Of a DNA stretch of 49,081 bases, positions 44,555 through 49,081 are shown in pieces. Position numbers and translations under genes: made by a program. The stretch covers positions 1-49,081 of the forward strand of contig JAKVJW010000021.1 of NCBI GenBank assembly GCA_022486815.1, written 5' to 3'. This DNA is from Prevotella sp. Lineage in GTDB: Bacteria > Bacteroidota > Bacteroidia > Bacteroidales > Bacteroidaceae. Position 1 is the stretch's first letter, and each line of letters starts with the position of its first letter. The notes under the pieces are model-generated. The model ran no database searches. It was not told the origin of the DNA and saw nothing but the letters and a program-made list of their open reading frames with translations.

Positions 44555-46867
44555 ATGAGAAAGAAATTTATACATTTTCTTTGGATCGCATTAGTTGCTA
44601 TAGTGGCTTTTTCTGCTTTCGGCTTTATTGCAATCTGGTTTGGCTGGATAGGATATATGCCGAATCTGGAAGATCTTCAAAATCCGATTAACCGTTATGC
44701 TACGCAAGTATATTCTGCTGATGGGAAAGTGATGGGAACTTGGAATCTGAATAAGGAAAACAGAATCGTCATTCCTTATTCCAAGATGTCTATCCATCTG
44801 GTTCATGCTTTGGTCGCAACAGAGGATATACGTTTCTATCAGCACTCAGGTATTGATTTCAAAGCTCTTGGAAGAGCAATCGTCAAGAGAGGAATATTGG
44901 GAGAACAAAATGCTGGTGGTGGTTCCACAATTACCCAACAGTTGGCTAAACAGTTGTATTCTCAGACGGCCCAAAGTACCACCCAGCGTTTATTCCAGAA
45001 GCCAATAGAATGGGTTATTGCAATCAAGTTGGAGCGTTATTATACCAAAGAGGAAATCATAGCCCTTTATTTAAATTATTTTGACTTTTTACATAATGCT
45101 GTCGGTATAAAGTCGGCCGCTAATGTGTATTTTAATAAAGAGCCAAAAGATTTGACTCTTGATGAATCTGCAACTCTGATTGGACTATGTAAGAATCCTT
45201 CTTATTTTAATCCTGTCAGGTATCCTGAACGATGCAGGCAGAGGCGAAATGTGGTTCTTCAACAGATGGTTAAGGCTGGCTATCTTTCTTCTTCAGATTA
45301 TGAGGAAGAAAGTACACAGCCTCTGGTGTTGGACTTTCATCGCATTGACCACAAGGATGGCACTGCTGTTTATTTCCGTGAATTCTTACGCCAGTATATG
45401 ATGGCTAAGCGCCCGCAGTTGGATGATTATCCGGCATGGAATCATAATCAGTATGTGCTTGACTCTATTGCATGGGCAAGTGATCCTTTGTATGGATGGT
45501 GTAACAAGAATTTTAAAAAGGATGGGACACCTTATAATGTGTATACTGATGGACTGAAGGTATTTACAACGATTGATTCTCGTATGCAGAGATATGCAGA
45601 AGAGGCTGTCTATGAGCATATCGCAAATTTCTTACAGCCTGCTTTTAATAAGGAAAATCAACATAAGCCAAGTTCGCCTTTCTCTAATCAGTTGACCTAT
45701 GCGCAGATCAAGTCTATCATGAATAGATCTGTTGTCCAAAGTGACCGTTATCGTGTATTGAAAAAAGAAGGAGCTTCACCTCAGGAAATCAGGCGTTCTT
45801 TCCGTACACCGACTGATATGACGGTGTTTTCTTATCATGGTGATCTGGATACAACGATGACTCCTATTGATTCTATTCGTTATTATAAGAAGTTTCTTCG
45901 GGCTGGGTTCATGAGTATGGATCCTAAAACGGGAGCTGTAAAAGCTTATGTGGGTGGTATCGATTATACTCATTTCATGTATGATATGGTAACAGGTGGC
46001 CGCCGGCAGGTCGGATCGACTATTAAGCCTTTTCTCTATTCTTTGGCGATGCAAAATGGATTCTCCCCATGTGATAAGGCACCTAATCGCCAACAGTCTT
46101 ATCGAGTAGGAGATAGTTGGTGGACTCCCCGTAATTCAAGTCATGCAAGATATGGACAAATGGTTACGTTGAAATGGGGTTTAGCTCAATCAAATAACTG
46201 GATCTCTGCTTATTTAATGAGTAAGTTGAATCCCCATCAGTTTGTCTCCCTTCTACATGATTATGGAATTAATAATCCGGATATCTATCCTTCTATGGCA
46301 CTTTGCCTAGGACCTTGTGAAGTTTCTGTAGCTGAAATGGTCAGCGCTTATTCTACTTTTGCCAACCATGGTATCCGTTGCGCGCCGATGTTTGTATCTC
46401 GGATTGAAGATAATGAAGGGAACGTGATTGCGCGTTTCCAACCTCGTATGAATGAGGTCCTGAATGCTGATTGCGCTGATAAGATGCTTGTACTCTTACA
46501 GGGAGTCGTTGATGGTGGTACAGCCGGAAGATTACGTTATAATTTCCATTTTACAGGTCAGATAGGTGCCAAGACAGGTACCACAAATAATAATTCTGAC
46601 GGTTGGTTTATGGGTTTTACCCCTCAGTTGGTAAGTGGCTGCTGGGTAGGAGGCGAAGATAGGGATATTCATTTTGATTTGATGAGGATGGGACAAGGTG
46701 CTACGATGGCTCTCCCTATTTGGGCTATATTTATGAAGAAGGTGTATGCAGATCCGACTCTCCCATATAGTCAGAAGGCAAAGTTTGACCTTCCTGCAAA
46801 ATATAATCCTTGTTTGAATGAAGATAATCAGAGTAGTGGGCTGGGTATTGATGAGGTTTATGAATAG
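44555..46867 (+). CDS. Class A penicillin-binding protein (second copy)
   Basis: 770 residues from the ATG at 44555; a longer frame starts upstream of the promoter. One membrane helix (~8-30) then a GT51 domain: EDIRFYQHSGIDFKALGRAI and GGGSTITQQLAKQLYSQ. The transpeptidase has nucleophile Ser488 in QVGSTIKPFLY, SxN as QSNNWISAYL and KTG as GAKTGTTNNNSDGW. Both activities look intact. It differs from the other class A PBP (25843-28359) in lacking the Asn-rich tail and in its context: it heads an operon with a TPM-domain protein 13 bases downstream and lemA after that. The two PBPs may serve different growth or repair tasks (inference). Confidence 0.96.
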   Translation: MRKKFIHFLWIALVAIVAFSAFGFIAIWFGWIGYMPNLEDLQNPINRYATQVYSADGKVMGTWNLNKENRIVIPYSKMSIHLVHALVATEDIRFYQHSGIDFKALGRAIVKRGILGEQNAGGGSTITQQLAKQLYSQTAQSTTQRLFQKPIEWVIAIKLERYYTKEEIIALYLNYFDFLHNAVGIKSAANVYFNKEPKDLTLDESATLIGLCKNPSYFNPVRYPERCRQRRNVVLQQMVKAGYLSSSDYEEESTQPLVLDFHRIDHKDGTAVYFREFLRQYMMAKRPQLDDYPAWNHNQYVLDSIAWASDPLYGWCNKNFKKDGTPYNVYTDGLKVFTTIDSRMQRYAEEAVYEHIANFLQPAFNKENQHKPSSPFSNQLTYAQIKSIMNRSVVQSDRYRVLKKEGASPQEIRRSFRTPTDMTVFSYHGDLDTTMTPIDSIRYYKKFLRAGFMSMDPKTGAVKAYVGGIDYTHFMYDMVTGGRRQVGSTIKPFLYSLAMQNGFSPCDKAPNRQQSYRVGDSWWTPRNSSHARYGQMVTLKWGLAQSNNWISAYLMSKLNPHQFVSLLHDYGINNPDIYPSMALCLGPCEVSVAEMVSAYSTFANHGIRCAPMFVSRIEDNEGNVIARFQPRMNEVLNADCADKMLVLLQGVVDGGTAGRLRYNFHFTGQIGAKTGTTNNNSDGWFMGFTPQLVSGCWVGGEDRDIHFDLMRMGQGATMALPIWAIFMKKVYADPTLPYSQKAKFDLPAKYNPCLNEDNQSSGLGIDEVYE

Positions 46868-46880
46868 AAAACTTTAATAT

Positions 46881-47705
46881 ATGAATGGTAAGGTATCACG
46901 TTTGTTCTTGATTCTGTTCTTGTTAGTTCTACCTTATTATATATGGGGTAGAGTTTGGACGGCAGACCAGATTCCAATGGTACATCTGCAGGATCGAATG
47001 CAATATGTGTGTGATCCAGATGGGATTTTGAATCCTGAGGTGAAAACTGAAGCGGATCGGATTCTGTATGATCTACAGCATCAATGTGGTATTCAGACCG
47101 TGTTCATTATTGCTAATCGGGTGAAGGATGGAGATGCTTTTCGTCTGGCTCAGGATGTGGGGAATCGCTATGGCGTCGGAGATAAAAAAAACCGCAGAGG
47201 ATTGGTAGTTGTTATTGCTGTTCAAGATCATCAATATTTTATTGCTCCTGGAAAAGGACTTGAAGGTGATCTTACGGATGTAGAATGTAATGATATCGGT
47301 CGTGCTTGTATTGTACAGAATATGAAACAGGGTAGACCTGATTCTGCTGTCGTAGCTACTAGCAGGGCAATGTATAATAAATTTAAAACTGGCAAGACGG
47401 GGATTGATAGGGTGGATGAAGGTGAGGTCTCTTCCTGGAAGGATATTTTTCTTATGGTCTTTCTGATTCTTCTTTTCTTTGGCTATCCGGGTTTTTTGCT
47501 GGTAATGTGGTTTTTGGAACAATATGGTCTGATATCTCCGAATAATCGTTTTCTGCGTCATCGTAAAAAGCATCATGACCATAATGACGGTCCACCTTTC
47601 TTCTTCTTTGGAGGAGGTGGCAACTTCTTTGATGGAGGAGGTTCTTCCGGAGGTAGTTTCGGTGGAGGCAGTTTCGGCGGAGGAGGCTCTGGTGGCGGTT
47701 GGTAA
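46881..47705 (+). CDS. TPM domain membrane protein (YgcG-like)
   Basis: 274 residues. A signal/anchor sequence (LFLILFLLVLPYYIWG) precedes the TPM domain (~38-165), with YVCDPDGILNPEVKTEADRI, GIQTVFIIANRVKDGDAFRL, NRYGVGDKKNRRGLVVVIAV and FIAPGKGLEGDLTD. One membrane helix follows (IFLMVFLILLFFGYPGFLLV, ~190-210), then a His/Lys linker and a Gly/Ser/Phe-rich tail ending GGGSGGGW, a common ending in this family. In plants and cyanobacteria TPM proteins help maintain photosystem II; in non-photosynthetic bacteria the function is unknown. TPM and LemA genes are often paired. It lies 13 bases after the PBP gene. Confidence 0.92.
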   Translation: MNGKVSRLFLILFLLVLPYYIWGRVWTADQIPMVHLQDRMQYVCDPDGILNPEVKTEADRILYDLQHQCGIQTVFIIANRVKDGDAFRLAQDVGNRYGVGDKKNRRGLVVVIAVQDHQYFIAPGKGLEGDLTDVECNDIGRACIVQNMKQGRPDSAVVATSRAMYNKFKTGKTGIDRVDEGEVSSWKDIFLMVFLILLFFGYPGFLLVMWFLEQYGLISPNNRFLRHRKKHHDHNDGPPFFFFGGGGNFFDGGGSSGGSFGGGSFGGGGSGGGW

Positions 47706-47742
47706 CTATAGATATTTATGAATTAATTAAGGAATGAAAATA

Positions 47743-48327
47743 ATGAAAAAGAAAAGTGTTTGGATCATTGTAGGCATTGTGTTGATTATTGCCTTGTGGG
47801 CTTTTGGCGCTTATAATGGGATGGTCAATAAGCAGGAGGCAGCTACTACAGCATTGGCTGATGTGCAGTCTACGTATCAGCGGAGAGCTGATTTGTTGCC
47901 TAATTTAACTAAGGTAGTTAAGGCTTATGCCAAGCATGAGAATTCTACTTTTAAGGAAGTTGCTGAGGCTCGGTCTAAAGCTTCTCAGATTACGTTGGAC
48001 GCTGGATCCTTGAATCCTGAAAAATTGAAACGATTTGAGGCTGCTCAGGGAGAATTGAGTGCTGCTTTGGGGAAATTGATGATGGTAAGTGAACGTTATC
48101 CGGATCTGAAAGCAAGTGAAAATTTTAAAGACTTACAAATTCAACTTGAAGGAACAGAAAATCGGATTAATGAAGCGCGTCAGAAGTATAATGAGGCGGT
48201 ACAGGATTATAATGTTACTATTCGCCGTATGCCAAATGTTCTGGTATCTGGTACGTTTGGATTTGATAAGATGGTGAAATTTGAGGCAGCTCCGGGAGCA
48301 GAAAAGGCTCCTGACCTTAATATATAG
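47743..48327 (+). CDS. lemA: LemA family protein
   Basis: 194 residues from the ATG at 47743. An AAGGA at 47729-47733 is correctly spaced for this ATG (9 bases) but touches the alternative ATG at 47734, which decides the start. An N-terminal helix (VWIIVGIVLIIALWAFGAY) anchors the protein, followed by long helices: NKQEAATTALADVQSTYQRR, DLLPNLTKVVKAYAKHENST, ENFKDLQIQLEGTENRINEA and RQKYNEAVQDYNVTIRRMPN. The LP-NL and EGTENRI-x-AR-x-YN motifs are typical of LemA. Function is not established; it is last in the PBP-TPM-lemA operon and followed by a terminator. Confidence 0.95.
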   Translation: MKKKSVWIIVGIVLIIALWAFGAYNGMVNKQEAATTALADVQSTYQRRADLLPNLTKVVKAYAKHENSTFKEVAEARSKASQITLDAGSLNPEKLKRFEAAQGELSAALGKLMMVSERYPDLKASENFKDLQIQLEGTENRINEARQKYNEAVQDYNVTIRRMPNVLVSGTFGFDKMVKFEAAPGAEKAPDLNI

Positions 48328-48708
48328 CATACTGGGATTATCCTTTGTGTGCTTCGCTTATCTTTCTAGTGGAATTTTATTTCTGAAGAATCTTATCATT
48401 CTGTTTGTTTTTATGAGATTCTTTCTCTTCAACCCAATTCGAATTTTATTCGGTTTGGGTTGAATATGTTTTTATAATAGTTGCTTTCTTAGGTACATCC
48501 TTAAGAAATAATCCATGAATGACTTTTTCCGTTTGTTTTTTACAACAAAAAAAGACTTTTTTCCTGTTTTAGTCTTCTTTTTTTATAAGACTTTGATATG
48601 TAGTATATTAAAGCTTTTATATGGGTAGAACATCTTATTTTCCCGCTTTCTGTTTTGTCAAGAAAGGCGAAATAATGGCCTTTAATTTCAATTTTTTCCT
48701 CAAAAGAT
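48328..48708. other. Intergenic region between lemA and rRNA promoter
   Basis: About 380 bases with no credible gene. It holds the lemA terminator (48428-48464) and a second, weaker A-run/T-run hairpin (AAGACT at 48552-48557, AGTCTT at 48571-48576, then T8) that may insulate the rRNA operon from upstream transcription. Confidence 0.6.
48428..48464 (+). terminator. Terminator after lemA
   Basis: Arms 48428-48443 (TTCAACCCAATTCGAA) and 48449-48464 (TTCGGTTTGGGTTGAA) pair at 14 of 16 positions around a 5-base loop, followed by T-rich sequence. It is ~100 bases past the lemA stop. Confidence 0.88.
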
Positions 48709-48739
48709 TTGGCGGTTAGGAACAAAAGTCATATCTTTG
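48709..48739 (+). promoter_or_regulatory. rRNA operon promoter
   Basis: TTTG (48709-48712), a 19-base spacer and TATCTTTG (48732-48739) match the Bacteroidetes consensus exactly. It lies ~230 bases upstream of the 16S start, the expected distance for an rrn leader. Confidence 0.9.
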
Positions 48740-48742
48740 CAA

Positions 48743-48970
48743 CCGCTTTCGGACGAAGAGCCCGGGAGCAAAGAAAGAGTTCTTTGAAAAGATTATCATA
48801 AAACAGACAGGCAGTAACGAGAAGCGGGAGTGCTGGGTGGTGAAAACCATACAGTATCTACCGTCGAGAGAAGAGAAAAGGAACCGGCAATTTTCGGAAA
48901 CGAGAAAGACGGAGAAGCACCCTGACAGAACAAACGTCCGCGGGAGCAATCCCACGGAAGGAACCATTAT
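48743..48970 (+). ncRNA. rRNA operon leader RNA
   Basis: The transcribed spacer between the rrn promoter and mature 16S. GTTCTTTGAAAA (48779-48790) resembles the boxA antitermination element. Near the 3' end, CCGCGGGA (48938-48945) and TCCCACGG (48950-48957) form a stem with one mismatch closed by a GCAA (GNRA) tetraloop, probably part of the processing structure. The GC content is higher than in the neighbouring spacer. Confidence 0.75.

Positions 48971-49081
<111 letters not shown>

Noticed and set aside
47582..47705. Gly-rich repetitive 3' end of the TPM gene as a possible DNA repeat or phase-variable tract
   Set aside because: The Gly/Ser/Phe-rich tail is a regular feature of the family and the underlying codons vary, so it is protein low complexity and not a tandem DNA repeat.
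48716..48967. Minus-strand open frame across the rRNA leader
   Set aside because: It covers the rrn promoter and leader, which explain the sequence; no coding signal.

Overview
The window reads as a piece of a Bacteroidales chromosome, most likely Prevotellaceae (Prevotella sensu lato). Four things point there: promoters of the TTTG / TAnnTTTG type; Bacteroidetes-specific families (DUF3078, DUF3256, DUF4836, an Oar-like TonB-dependent receptor); an LpxC-FabZ fusion gene; and the 5' end of a 16S rRNA gene whose V1 segment resembles Prevotella. This is an identification by recognition, not by a database search. Most of the window is ordinary core chromosome. I see no prophage, CRISPR array or tRNA, and only a partial transposase-like start at the left edge.

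Layout. (1) 1-454: a truncated transposase-like start, a gene-poor stretch and a strong terminator. (2) 455-7735, minus strand: pyrG, yidC, then a periplasmic S9 dipeptidyl-peptidase-like enzyme and an MFSD1-like MFS transporter, plausibly a peptide-use pair. (3) 7892-9211: a DUF3078 outer-membrane protein. (4) 9381-12014, minus: rlmD followed by an OprP-type porin. (5) 12143-13401: two small secreted proteins, one of them DUF3256. (6) 13433-13540: a complete but very short transcription unit, a candidate small RNA. (7) 13684-16246: a tightly overlapping operon of nucleoside permease, bifunctional-nuclease domain protein and rsmE. (8) 16360-19677: a DUF4836 lipoprotein, an ABC ATPase with altered motifs and an FtsX-type permease. 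(9) 20281-23978: an orphan TonB-dependent receptor and a cupin.

(10) 24019-29307, minus: miaA, a class A PBP and a PIF1-like helicase with a TPR-like tail. (11) 29518-32791, minus: the lipid A operon lpxD, lpxC/fabZ, lpxA. (12) 33177-40171, minus: phoH, purC, menG, aroE, purM, prfA, pyrF, mixing nucleotide, menaquinone and shikimate synthesis with translation termination. (13) 40293-41129: a DUF5715 protein with an M15-peptidase-like metal-ligand pattern. (14) 41231-44080, minus: glyA, pyrI and pyrB, with a long pyrB leader. (15) 44555-48327: a second class A PBP, a TPM-domain protein and LemA. (16) 48709-49081: rRNA operon promoter, leader and the first ~111 bases of 16S rRNA.

Functionally the window is weighted to envelope building (YidC, two class A PBPs, lipid A enzymes, porin, TonB receptor, ABC module) and to pyrimidine/purine synthesis (pyrG, pyrF, pyrBI, purC, purM). 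The least explained parts are the short RNA unit at 13.4-13.5 kb, the lipoprotein/ABC module at 16.4-19.7 kb, the peptidase/transporter pair at 0.5-4.1 kb and the pyrB leader at 44.1-44.4 kb.
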